Assembly: GCF_000758525.1 (NCBI RefSeq)
Contig: NZ_CP009241.1
Span: 3,348,001 to 3,412,000, forward strand
Reading direction: 5' to 3'
Source: Paenibacillus sp. FSL H7-0357
GTDB lineage: Bacteria > Bacillota > Bacilli > Paenibacillales > Paenibacillaceae
Length of the DNA stretch: 64,000 nt
The notes beneath the pieces were generated by a model that was not told the DNA's origin, ran no database searches, and saw nothing but the letters and a program-made list of their open reading frames with translations. Position numbers and translations under genes: made by a program. Position 1 is the first letter of the stretch. Every line of letters begins with the position of its first letter. This document shows positions 26,883 through 35,024 of the stretch, in pieces.

Positions 26883-27836
26883 TTGCCTTCCAGCCATCCC
26901 CTTACCGCACAACCTCCCGTCTATAGAGCGAAGAAACCGCTAGGGCAGAGGCTGCGCAAAAACCTGACAGGATACGCATTTATCAGTCCTTTTATTATTG
27001 GTTTCCTGAGCTTCACACTGGTTCCTATGATCATTTCCTTGTATCTGTCCTTTACCAAATATAATCTGTTCGCCCCCCCTCAATGGGTGGGGCTGGACAA
27101 TTATACTAAGATGTTTACAGGTGATCCCAAGTACCTGCATTCCCTGAAAGTCACCTTGATGTACGTGTTCATCGGTGTCCCGCTGCGGTTGGGATTTGCC
27201 CTGTTTGTGGCGATGATCCTCAATACAAAGTCGCGAATGGTGGGGGCCTACCGGACCGTTTATTACTTGCCCTCCATCATCGGCGGCAGTGTGGCTGTCT
27301 CAATTATGTGGCGCAACATCTTTAGCGATACCGGAATTATCAACGGCCTGCTGGGATTTTTCGGACTTGGGCCCGTGAGCTGGTTCGGAGATCCGGGTGC
27401 CGCGCTCATAATGCTGATTACCTTATCGGTCTGGCAATTCGGTTCCTCGATGCTGATCTTTCTGGCCGGTCTAAAAAATATTTCCGGTGAAATGTATGAA
27501 GCCGCCAGTGTAGACGGTGCAAGCTTCTTCCGCAAGTTCTTCAAAATAACGCTGCCGCTGCTTAGTTCAGTGATTCTATTCAATCTGGTTATGCAGACGA
27601 TCAGCGCATTTATGACATTTGTGCCAGCCTACATTATTTCCAAAGGCGAAGGAGGGCCGATGGACGGAACCATGCTTTATTCCCTGTATTTGTTCCGCCA
27701 GGCATTTATGTTCAACAATATGGGCTATGCGTCGGCTATGGCCTGGGTGATGCTCCTGCTCGTCGGAATTATGACTGGAATTCTGTTCAAAACATCCAGA
27801 TCATGGGTTTTCTATGAATCGGGAGGAGGGAAATGA
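26883..27836 (+). CDS. Carbohydrate ABC importer permease (MalF-like)
   Basis: A 317-residue CUT1 permease with six predicted membrane segments. An EAA motif is visible in EAASVDGASFFRKFF with the preceding GxxLIFLAGL segment. The TTG at 26883 follows TTGGAG at a normal distance. The gene sits between the binding protein and the second permease and is 3 nt from the latter, so the three form one operon. Confidence 0.92.
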   Translation: MPSSHPLTAQPPVYRAKKPLGQRLRKNLTGYAFISPFIIGFLSFTLVPMIISLYLSFTKYNLFAPPQWVGLDNYTKMFTGDPKYLHSLKVTLMYVFIGVPLRLGFALFVAMILNTKSRMVGAYRTVYYLPSIIGGSVAVSIMWRNIFSDTGIINGLLGFFGLGPVSWFGDPGAALIMLITLSVWQFGSSMLIFLAGLKNISGEMYEAASVDGASFFRKFFKITLPLLSSVILFNLVMQTISAFMTFVPAYIISKGEGGPMDGTMLYSLYLFRQAFMFNNMGYASAMAWVMLLLVGIMTGILFKTSRSWVFYESGGGK

Positions 27837-27839
27837 GCC

Positions 27840-28679
27840 ATGGCGAAGTATAAAATGAAATGGCCGATCTATCACCTGCTTATCGGCGGACTCGCCATCA
27901 TCATGCTGTACCCGATTGTATGGATGATCATGAGCTCCTTTAAGGAGAGCCGTTTGGTGTTCGTCACGGCGCAGCAGCTGCTTCCGCATCCCTGGGAGTG
28001 GGGGAACTACGCCAAAGGCTGGGAAGGGGTCGCAGGATATTCGTTCGGCGTCTTTATCAAGAACTCATTCGTTATCGTCATTGTGGCTACTTTTGGTGCG
28101 GTGTTCTCTTCCTCACTGGTTGCCTTCGGATTCGCCCGCAACAAATTTGCCGGCCATGGCCTGTGGTTCGGGATCATGATGATGACGCTGATGCTGCCCT
28201 CGGATGTAGTGCTGGTGCCGCAATATATAATTTATACGAAGCTGAATTGGCTGGACAGCATCAGACCGATTGTAATTCCGCAATTTTTCGGTGTCCCGTT
28301 TTTTATCTTCCTGATGCTGCAGTTCATCCGCACGATTCCCGCAGAGCTGGACGAGGCGGCGACGATTGACGGCTGCGGTAAATTCAGATTGTATTACAAG
28401 ATTATTCTGCCACTGATCCGGCCTTCTATGGCGACTGCAGCAATCTTCTCCTTCTACTGGCGCTGGGAGGATTTGCTCGGGCCTGTGCTGTATTTGAACT
28501 CTCCATCCAAATACACAGTATCCATGGGTCTCAAAATGTTTCTCGACAGTGAATCTGTTTCCAATTGGGGGCCGATGTTCGCGATGTCTGTGCTCAGTCT
28601 CACGCCGGTTATGCTGATATTCTTTATCTTCCAGAAGCAGATAGTGGATGGCATCAGTACCAGCGGACTGAAGGGTTGA
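27840..28679 (+). CDS. Carbohydrate ABC importer permease (MalG-like)
   Basis: A 279-residue CUT1 permease, the partner of the preceding gene. It has six membrane segments and an EAA loop [21 protein letters not shown] strong GGGAGGAGGG ribosome site precedes ATG 27840. No ATPase gene follows; the next gene is a small orphan. Confidence 0.92.
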   Translation: MAKYKMKWPIYHLLIGGLAIIMLYPIVWMIMSSFKESRLVFVTAQQLLPHPWEWGNYAKGWEGVAGYSFGVFIKNSFVIVIVATFGAVFSSSLVAFGFARNKFAGHGLWFGIMMMTLMLPSDVVLVPQYIIYTKLNWLDSIRPIVIPQFFGVPFFIFLMLQFIRTIPAELDEAATIDGCGKFRLYYKIILPLIRPSMATAAIFSFYWRWEDLLGPVLYLNSPSKYTVSMGLKMFLDSESVSNWGPMFAMSVLSLTPVMLIFFIFQKQIVDGISTSGLKG

Positions 28680-28727
28680 GTAAAAGTATGATCTGCTCTG
28701 GAGAGAGCAGGAAAGGTGTGCTTAAGC

Positions 28728-28940
28728 ATGGGAAGTTATCACTTTGATTTTGGACCGGAAGGCTGCAAAGAGCTGTTCATGTGGAGTTATCCCGGGGAGT
28801 TCCTCAAACATCCTGCGGGAGTGCAGGACAACACCCATTTTCAGATCCTGGGTGCCCGCATGCTGTCGCAGCTGGTGGCAGAAGGCATCCGCGAGGCCGG
28901 CCTGAGTGCTTTGATCATTCATTTGCGCCAGGGAGACTGA
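28728..28940 (+). CDS. Small protein of unknown function after the sugar ABC operon
   Basis: A 70-residue soluble protein with no transmembrane or signal segment. It opens MGSYHFDFGPEGCKELFMW and has an amphipathic helix in its second half (residues about 41-58, LGARMLSQLVAEGIREAG). I do not recognise a family. ATG 28728 is chosen because GAAAGGTG lies about 10 nt upstream. It begins 48 nt after the second permease and is followed by an SDR gene, suggesting a sugar-catabolic context but not proving it. An alternative GTG at 28716 would add four residues. Confidence 0.5.
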   Translation: MGSYHFDFGPEGCKELFMWSYPGEFLKHPAGVQDNTHFQILGARMLSQLVAEGIREAGLSALIIHLRQGD

Positions 28941-29058
28941 CTGAAGATTAATGAAATTAGAGTTGCCGATTCACTCCCCTGTATGCGAGGTAAAAGTTAA
29001 GGAAAGAACTTAACCGGTAAGCGTATACAGATGATCTAGATTGGGAGGATTGGCTAAT

Positions 29059-29850
29059 ATGACAGACCAGAAGCTGAAAGGCAAGGTAGCTATTGTTACT
29101 GGAGGCGGTTCCGGGATCGGAAGAGCATCGGTGCTGGAGTTCGCCAGAAACGGAGCAAAGGTGGTACTGCTCGACCGGACGGTTGAAAATGCCGAGAAGG
29201 TTGTACGTCAGGTGAATCAGGAAGGCGGGGAAGCCGTCGTCATTGAATGTAACATTGCCGAACCGCAGCAGGTGGAAGCGGCGGTGAAGCAAGCGGCCGC
29301 AAAGTGGGGGCGGCTTGATGTTGTGTTCGCCAATGCCGGGATAAACGGAGCGATGACTCCGATTGAAACGATGGATATTGAGTCCTGGGATCAGACGATT
29401 CATATCAACCTCCGTGGAACCTTTGCCACTGTCAAATATGCAATTCCGCATTTGAAAGAGAACGGAGGCAGCATACTGATCAACAGCTCGATTAACGGTA
29501 ACCGCGTGTTCTCTAATATAGGTTTCTCTGCCTACAGCACGACGAAGGCCGGTCAGGTGGCTTTTATGAAGATGGCTGCACTGGAGCTGGCCCAATACAA
29601 AATTCGTGTGAATGCCATCTGTCCGGGGGCGATCAAGACGAATATTGATGACAATACGTATCCTTCCGACGATCTCAAAGAAGTGCAGATCGAGGTGAAC
29701 TTTCCGGACGGCGGGCAGCCGCTGGAGGAAGGTCCCGGACGACCTGATCAGGTGGCCAAACTTGCCCTGTTTCTGGCATCCGCCGATTCGGATCATATTA
29801 CGGGAACAGAGATTTATTGTGACGGAGCCGAGTCGCTGCTGCATGGCTGA
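29059..29850 (+). CDS. SDR family oxidoreductase
   Basis: A 263-residue classical short-chain dehydrogenase. The cofactor-binding motif is TGGGSGIG near residue 13, followed by VVLLDR, where the Asp suggests NAD preference. NAGINGAM and the catalytic Ser (INSSINGN) and YSTTK (Tyr/Lys) motifs are in place, and GPGRPDQVAKLALFLAS and YCDGAES end the fold. Start ATG 29059 is 10-12 nt from GGGAGG, whereas TTG 29041 would lie before that site. Substrate unknown; the position beside a sugar importer suggests sugar or polyol oxidation. Confidence 0.88.
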   Translation: MTDQKLKGKVAIVTGGGSGIGRASVLEFARNGAKVVLLDRTVENAEKVVRQVNQEGGEAVVIECNIAEPQQVEAAVKQAAAKWGRLDVVFANAGINGAMTPIETMDIESWDQTIHINLRGTFATVKYAIPHLKENGGSILINSSINGNRVFSNIGFSAYSTTKAGQVAFMKMAALELAQYKIRVNAICPGAIKTNIDDNTYPSDDLKEVQIEVNFPDGGQPLEEGPGRPDQVAKLALFLASADSDHITGTEIYCDGAESLLHG

Positions 29851-29903
29851 TCTCTTCTAACCACGGGCAGCCAAGCATATTATGAATTGAATAGCTCTTC
29901 CTC

Positions 29904-29990
29904 AGAAGAAACGGAATCCGTTCCTTGTCATAGGCTCAGCCCGAGAGGGCTGCATCGCTGACGCAAAAGGCCGGGGATGCCGTTTCTTCT
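29904..29990. other. Long structured intergenic hairpin between SDR and mgtC
   Basis: AGAAGAAACGG at 29904-29914 pairs with CCGTTTCTTCT at 29980-29990, an 11-bp stem enclosing about 65 nt that contains GCCC/GGGC and other small arms. A weak T-rich end could make it a terminator for the SDR gene, but the branched interior is more elaborate than usual. I found no riboswitch match. Confidence 0.6.
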
Positions 29991-30112
29991 TGTTCATTAA
30001 GATTTAAATGTTTTATGAGGTTATCTTGCTATAAATAAAGCATAGCTTTCATGTTGTTTTCAGGTATACTGATTCTATCTGTTTATTCATAAATATACTT
30101 TTAGGAGGAGCT

Positions 30113-30835
30113 ATGGAGATTGATCTGCACACGGAATCGATAGTAAAGCTGCTTGTGGCCATGCTGTTCGGGCTGTTCATCGGTATCGACAGGCAATTAA
30201 AACAAAAGCCGCTGGGGATTCGGACCAGTATGGTCATCAGTATCGCAAGCTGTTTAGTGACGCTTGTCTCGATCCATGCTTATGACAAGTTCGGGGGAAC
30301 GGACCACCCCAACATGGACCCGATGCGCCTGGCGGCGCAGATTGTCAGCGGGATCGGATTTTTAGGCGCGGGTGTAATCCTGCGCAGAGGCGGAGACGCG
30401 ATTTCCGGATTAACTTCGGCGGCGCTGATCTGGACGGCCTCGGGGATTGGCATCGCGGTTGGAGCAGGCTTTTATGTGGAAGCGGGGTATGCAGTTGTGC
30501 TGCTGATGTTTGCCGTCAATGCTGTGCCGCTGCTGATCAAAGCCGTTGGACCACAGGTGCTGAACAAGCATGAGATTTCCGTCAAGATCATAATGGAGCC
30601 CAATTATGTGCTGACCGAGGTGATCCAGAAGATCGAGGGACGTCAAATGACCGATCAGCGAAAGACGAGAAGACCGGGACGGACGATCCGGCGGATGAAG
30701 ATCAAGGATCTGGATGACGGCAGGCAACTGATTGACATGGTGCTGTCTGCGCCTGATCAGGATTATGCGACGGAAATTTATTATGATGTGAAGAAAATTG
30801 AACATGTAATGAGCGTAGAAGTGGAACAGTTGTAA
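30113..30835 (+). CDS. MgtC/SapB family membrane protein
   Basis: A 240-residue protein. The first 150 residues contain four to five membrane segments with the family pattern GLFIGIDRQLKQKPLGIRTSM near 16-36 and GIGFLGAGVILRRG near 84-97. A cytoplasmic C-terminal tail of about 80 residues follows and has an ACT-like alpha/beta look. MgtC proteins are linked to growth in low Mg2+ and to acid stress; in Firmicutes the role is uncertain. AGGAGGAGCT sits before the ATG. It is a single-gene unit. Confidence 0.86.
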   Translation: MEIDLHTESIVKLLVAMLFGLFIGIDRQLKQKPLGIRTSMVISIASCLVTLVSIHAYDKFGGTDHPNMDPMRLAAQIVSGIGFLGAGVILRRGGDAISGLTSAALIWTASGIGIAVGAGFYVEAGYAVVLLMFAVNAVPLLIKAVGPQVLNKHEISVKIIMEPNYVLTEVIQKIEGRQMTDQRKTRRPGRTIRRMKIKDLDDGRQLIDMVLSAPDQDYATEIYYDVKKIEHVMSVEVEQL

Positions 30836-30921
30836 AAATGACATGTTCCCTTCTGGGCAGATGTGGTAATCTATTTAGGAGATAGTCATTTCGAACATAT
30901 GGAAGGGAGAATAAAGTTATC

Positions 30922-31914
30922 ATGTCGATTACTGCATTCGAAGGACAATATGAAGGAGAGGCTGCAGTCTGGCTGAAAGCGGGACGTTACGAGGCAGCTA
31001 TCCTGCCGGGCATCGGCGGCAATCTGATTTGCTTCCGTGATACCGAAAACGGTTACCGTTTCCTGCATGAGCCGGGCGCGTCAGAGATGGAGGCCTTTAA
31101 AGCCAGCCCTGGAATTCACGGCATACCTGTACTGTTTCCTCCGAATCGTTATGAAGATGGGGGATTTCCATGGAATGGACAAACCTACAAGTTTCCGGTG
31201 AATGAGGCTGCAACAGGCAACCATCTGCACGGATTTTTACATACGGCTGCGTGGGAAGTTGAAGAATTCGGCAGCGGTAAAAGCGAAAGCTTCGTTACGG
31301 TGGCGATCAAGGTAGACGAGAATCACCCGTCCTATCAATACCTGCCGTTCAAATATACGGTCAAGCTGCGCTACACGCTGGGCGAAGCAACCGGGCTGTC
31401 CCAGCAACTGCTGGTCCACAATGACGGCGGCGAGCTGATGCCTTGCCTGCTGGCCTTCCACACGGCGATCAATGCGCCGTTTGCACCGGACAGCTCGCCT
31501 CAGGATTACCGTGTGAAGGCAACCATTGGCGAGCGTTGGGAGTTGAGTGATCGTATGCTGCCCACCGGCGCTTTCCAGGAGTTGACGGCAGACGAAATCG
31601 CGTTACGTGATGAAGGAGTCAATCCGTTCTTTGCGCCGATGGACAACCATTACACCGCTGTACCGCAAAACGGCCGCAACCGGATGGAACTGACGGACAG
31701 CAAGTCCGGCGTTACGCTCGTGTATGATGTCGGAACCTCCTACAAGCAATGGATGATCTGGAACAATGGCGCTACAGAAGGATTCTTCTGTCCGGAGCCG
31801 CAGATTAACCTGGTGAATGCCCCGAAGGTGGATCTTCCTGCCGATGAGATCGGATTGTTCGGCCTGAAGCCGGGCGAATTCTGGGAAGAAACCAGCCGTC
31901 TGTACGTGAAATAG
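30922..31914 (+). CDS. Aldose 1-epimerase family protein
   Basis: A 330-residue galactose-mutarotase-type beta-sandwich enzyme. Catalytic positions are visible: the His in GNHLHGFLHT near 95-104, a second His in CLLAFHTAIN and the C-terminal Glu in FFCPEPQINLVNAP. The start ATG lies about 12 nt from GGAAGGGAG. A terminator follows at 31997. Such enzymes equilibrate alpha and beta anomers of hexoses before uptake or phosphorylation, which fits the sugar-transport neighbourhood. Confidence 0.87.
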   Translation: MSITAFEGQYEGEAAVWLKAGRYEAAILPGIGGNLICFRDTENGYRFLHEPGASEMEAFKASPGIHGIPVLFPPNRYEDGGFPWNGQTYKFPVNEAATGNHLHGFLHTAAWEVEEFGSGKSESFVTVAIKVDENHPSYQYLPFKYTVKLRYTLGEATGLSQQLLVHNDGGELMPCLLAFHTAINAPFAPDSSPQDYRVKATIGERWELSDRMLPTGAFQELTADEIALRDEGVNPFFAPMDNHYTAVPQNGRNRMELTDSKSGVTLVYDVGTSYKQWMIWNNGATEGFFCPEPQINLVNAPKVDLPADEIGLFGLKPGEFWEETSRLYVK

Positions 31915-31996
31915 GGAGTAGAGATTCATAGCTGAACAACCCGGGTGCATCTAACTGATGTGTGCGGTGCTAAGGTCTCAAATGGGAAGTAAAGCC

Positions 31997-32023
31997 AAGC
32001 CTCACTTTTGTGGGGCTTTTTTT
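31997..32023 (+). terminator. Terminator after the aldose 1-epimerase
   Basis: A 9-bp stem AAGCCTCAC/GTGGGGCTT with a four-base TTTT loop is followed by a T-run. Confidence 0.82.
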
Positions 32024-32059
32024 GTGCGTTCTTTTAATGCAGCTTTAAGCTAAATGGCG

Positions 32060-32079
32060 TATACTACACGTTTAGTATA
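32060..32079. promoter_or_regulatory. Inverted repeat before the LtaS-like gene
   Basis: TATACTA (32060-32066) and TAGTATA (32073-32079) are perfect inverted arms separated by CACGTT. The left arm doubles as a plausible -10 hexamer TATACT. It looks like an operator at the promoter. A matching -35 is not evident. Confidence 0.5.
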
Positions 32080-32097
32080 GTTAGGAGTGAATTTTAT

Positions 32098-33903
32098 ATG
32101 CGATATTTTTTACCTTCCAAAAGATTGGGTTTCCTGCTGCTCGCTCTGCTGTTATGCGGCTTTGCTCTGAATTTCTTCATGCAAGCCGCTTCATTAAATA
32201 TGGATGCGATGAGTGTTTTCAGCTGGATCGGAGAATATTACTGGTTGTATTTAGCCGGAGGCCTGTTCTTTTTCTTTCTCCTGCTGGTATTTTCTATGAT
32301 ATTGCCGAGCGTCTACGCCGGATCTGCGGTGGCCGCTGTGTTATGCATCCTGCTGGGTATTGTCGATTACAAGAAATTGTCCACCACCGGAGAACCGCTG
32401 TTTCCCTGGGATTTGATGCTGCTCAAAAATGCCGGGGAGATGAGCCATATAACCAAAGGCATGATTCCACCGCTTGCACTGGCAGCTGCTGTTCTGCTTA
32501 TTGCCGCTGTGGTCTGGCTGCTCTTCAAACTGCCGAAGATTAAGGTATCCCTGCCGCTGAGAATGCTCTTTGCCGTGCTTTCGGTGGCGATGATAACCGG
32601 ATTTGTTTCGATGGTCGCCCATCAGTCTTCTTTGGCTGTTTCGATGAAATATCAGAACATTTTCTGGAACCAGAAGGTGAATTACAAACAGAACGGTCTC
32701 TTATTTGCCTTTGCCGGCAATTTGCGCCAGAGCCTGATCGAAGAGCCTGAGGGCTACAGCCGCAGAGCGATAGAGGAGATCGCCGCCAAATACAGCAAGC
32801 TGCCGGATCCGGTTCCGAACGTACAGGCAACACAGCAGCCGAACATCCTGTTCATGATGGACGAAGCCTTCTTTGATCCTACCCGTCTGCCGGGGCTCTC
32901 CTTTAGTGAAGATCCGCTTAAGTTTATCCATGGGGAAGAATCTGCCACACCCTCCGGTTTCCTGCTCTCTCCTGAGTTTGGCGGCAATACGGCAAATATA
33001 GAATTTGAAGCGTTGACAGGGATGTCCATGTATTTTCTTAAGGACGGTTCCATTCCATATCAGCAAAAAATAGTGAAAATGTCCTCGCTGCCTTCAATTG
33101 TAAGCATTCTGAAGGAGCGTGGCTACCGGGCGCTGGCGCTGCATCCGTATGACGAGACGTTCTACAACCGCAACCGCGTGTACCCGATTCTCGGATTTGA
33201 CGCTTTTACCAGCGAGAAGGATCTGGACAATGCCGAACGCATCACACCGGAGGGATACATTTCCGATAAGGCGGCTGTACAGGAGGCTTTGCGGGAGCTG
33301 AAGGCGTCCTCTGACCCGGCGTTTTTGCATCTGGTGACCATGCAGAATCATTTTCCGTTTACGAAGGGGCACAATGGACCGAATACGATATCCGTTGAAG
33401 GCACTTCACCGTCCTATAAAGACGAGCTTGAAACCTACACACAGAATACCAAGCTGACCGATGAGGCGCTGGCGTATCTGCAGCAGGAGCTGCTAACTCT
33501 TGATCGTCCTACGATTGCCGTCTTCTGGGGTGATCATTTGCCGGCCTTGTCGGCCGGAATATACACGGATGCCGGCTGGGACAGCGAGCCAAGGCTCAAG
33601 CACGAGACAAAGCTGGTGATGCTGGCGAATTTTGATATTGGCAAAGAGCCGCTGAACACTCTCAGCCCGGCCTTTCTGGGTCCTACAGTCTTTAGACTTT
33701 CGGGTCAGCCTATGCCCCCGTACTACAAACTTCTGGGGAAAGTGCAGGATGAGATGCCCGGTCTGAGCAAGCAGGTGCTGATCGGTTCCAACGGTGTACT
33801 GACAGCTTTTACTCCTGAACAGCAGCAGCTGCTGGATGACTACCGTATGGTAGAGTACGATCTGCTGGAGGGCGAGAATTATTCACAAGATTTGTTGTTC
33901 TGA
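32098..33903 (+). CDS. LTA synthase family protein (LtaS-like phosphoglycerol transferase)
   Basis: A 601-residue membrane-bound sulfatase-fold enzyme with about five N-terminal membrane segments (first 195 residues). The extracellular catalytic domain begins at NILFMMDEAFFD (near 248), continues with the nucleophile Thr at about 298 in EFGGNTANIEFEALTG, then HPYDETFYNRNRVY, and has FWGDHLPAL further on. These belong to the clostridial-like LtaS branch, which polymerises or transfers glycerol phosphate onto teichoic acid or other glycans. AGGAGTG precedes ATG 32098. A palindrome overlaps its promoter region. The acceptor substrate is not determined. Confidence 0.88.
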   Translation: MRYFLPSKRLGFLLLALLLCGFALNFFMQAASLNMDAMSVFSWIGEYYWLYLAGGLFFFFLLLVFSMILPSVYAGSAVAAVLCILLGIVDYKKLSTTGEPLFPWDLMLLKNAGEMSHITKGMIPPLALAAAVLLIAAVVWLLFKLPKIKVSLPLRMLFAVLSVAMITGFVSMVAHQSSLAVSMKYQNIFWNQKVNYKQNGLLFAFAGNLRQSLIEEPEGYSRRAIEEIAAKYSKLPDPVPNVQATQQPNILFMMDEAFFDPTRLPGLSFSEDPLKFIHGEESATPSGFLLSPEFGGNTANIEFEALTGMSMYFLKDGSIPYQQKIVKMSSLPSIVSILKERGYRALALHPYDETFYNRNRVYPILGFDAFTSEKDLDNAERITPEGYISDKAAVQEALRELKASSDPAFLHLVTMQNHFPFTKGHNGPNTISVEGTSPSYKDELETYTQNTKLTDEALAYLQQELLTLDRPTIAVFWGDHLPALSAGIYTDAGWDSEPRLKHETKLVMLANFDIGKEPLNTLSPAFLGPTVFRLSGQPMPPYYKLLGKVQDEMPGLSKQVLIGSNGVLTAFTPEQQQLLDDYRMVEYDLLEGENYSQDLLF

Positions 33904-33923
33904 GGGATTCCCATCTCTTATTA

Positions 33924-33964
33924 AACAAGGTATCATGGCAATAGCTGTGCTACCTTGTTCTTTT
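33924..33964 (+). terminator. Terminator after the LtaS-like gene
   Basis: A 9-bp stem AACAAGGTA/TACCTTGTT with an 18-nt loop is followed by CTTTTG. It separates the LtaS-like gene from the sugar-sensing operon that follows. Confidence 0.72.
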
Positions 33965-33981
33965 GTGAAAGGGGTTACATT

Positions 33982-34995
33982 TTGAAAAAGCTGTGGATGG
34001 TATATGTGCTGTTAATCGGTATTTTTCTCGTTTATGTGCTGAATTACAAGCTGCAGGCTGACGCTGCGGATCCATGGGAGACAGCCGGTCTGCGCGGCAA
34101 TATAGAAGATAAATATGTGATGGTTACCTTTCAAAGTGGAATTGATTATTGGAAAAGCGTACTGAAGGGCTTCGAAGATGCTGCGGAGGAGCTGAACGTC
34201 TCCGTCGAATACCATGGCTCGACCCAGCATGATGCCAATGAGCAAATGACAGTATTGGAGCAAATGATAGCCAAAAAACCGGCGGGAATTGCCATTTCGG
34301 CAGTCAATTCCGAGCTGCTCACAGCGACGATCAATAAGGCCGTGGACAGCGGCATCCCCGTCGTGCTGTTTGACTCGGGAGCACCGGACAGCAAGGCCTA
34401 CTCTTTCCTTGGCACTAACAACTACAATGCCGGAGTTGAAGCAGCGCGGAAGATGGCCCAGCTCACCGGCGGCAAAGGGGAGGTGGCGATTATTACGACC
34501 CCGGAGCAGCATAATCATCAGGAGCGTACGGACGGCTTCAGCGTCACCATCCGCAGCGAATTCCCTGAGATGAAGCTGGTAGCAATCAAGGATGGACGCG
34601 GCGATCAGGTGGCTTCCAGGGAAGCGGCGGAACAGCTGGTAGCGGAATACCCGGAGCTTACAGGTATCTTTGCTACGGAGTCCAATGGGGGAATAGGAGT
34701 AGCCGAGGCGGTGGAAATGAAGCAGGGAGCCGGATCATTACTCAAGATCATCAGCTTCGATACGGATAAAGGCACACTTGATCTTGTTAAAGAAGGCAGA
34801 ATCGCCGCCACGATGGCGCAAGGTACCTGGAATATGGGCTACTGGTCGCTTACGGAGCTGTTTCATTTACACCGTGATCTGGATGAGGACCCTGCCGCCT
34901 ACGCCAATAACAAGCCTATTCCTGTGCCCGATACGGTAGACACCGGCATTGATGTGGTGACCCGGGCCAATGTGGACAACTATTATGCCAAATAG
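33982..34995 (+). CDS. Membrane-anchored sugar-binding protein (XylFII-like sensor candidate)
   Basis: A 337-residue RbsB-type periplasmic-binding protein with an uncleaved N-terminal membrane helix (MKKLWMVYVLLIGIFLVYVL) and no lipobox. The type-1 fold pattern includes AISAVNSELLTATINKAVDSG and VPVVLFDSGAP-like sugar-ribose signatures. TTG 33982 fits GAAAGGGG just upstream. The next two genes encode a YesM-type kinase and a YesN-type regulator and then a complete monosaccharide importer. This resembles XylFII-LytS-YesN, in which a membrane-anchored binding protein is a sensor subunit rather than a transporter component. That role here is an inference. Confidence 0.82.
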   Translation: MKKLWMVYVLLIGIFLVYVLNYKLQADAADPWETAGLRGNIEDKYVMVTFQSGIDYWKSVLKGFEDAAEELNVSVEYHGSTQHDANEQMTVLEQMIAKKPAGIAISAVNSELLTATINKAVDSGIPVVLFDSGAPDSKAYSFLGTNNYNAGVEAARKMAQLTGGKGEVAIITTPEQHNHQERTDGFSVTIRSEFPEMKLVAIKDGRGDQVASREAAEQLVAEYPELTGIFATESNGGIGVAEAVEMKQGAGSLLKIISFDTDKGTLDLVKEGRIAATMAQGTWNMGYWSLTELFHLHRDLDEDPAAYANNKPIPVPDTVDTGIDVVTRANVDNYYAK

Positions 34996-35024
34996 AAGCA
35001 GGCTGATGCGGGGGGGATTGTCTT

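Noticed and set aside
28957..29844. A 295-codon open frame opposite the SDR gene
   Set aside because: Antisense frame of a high-GC coding region; no family motif and no ribosome site.
29904..29990. Possible c-di-GMP or Mg2+ riboswitch
   Set aside because: A short GACGCAAA segment recalls GEMM RNA, but the rest of the consensus and the M-box core do not fit; kept only as a structured element.
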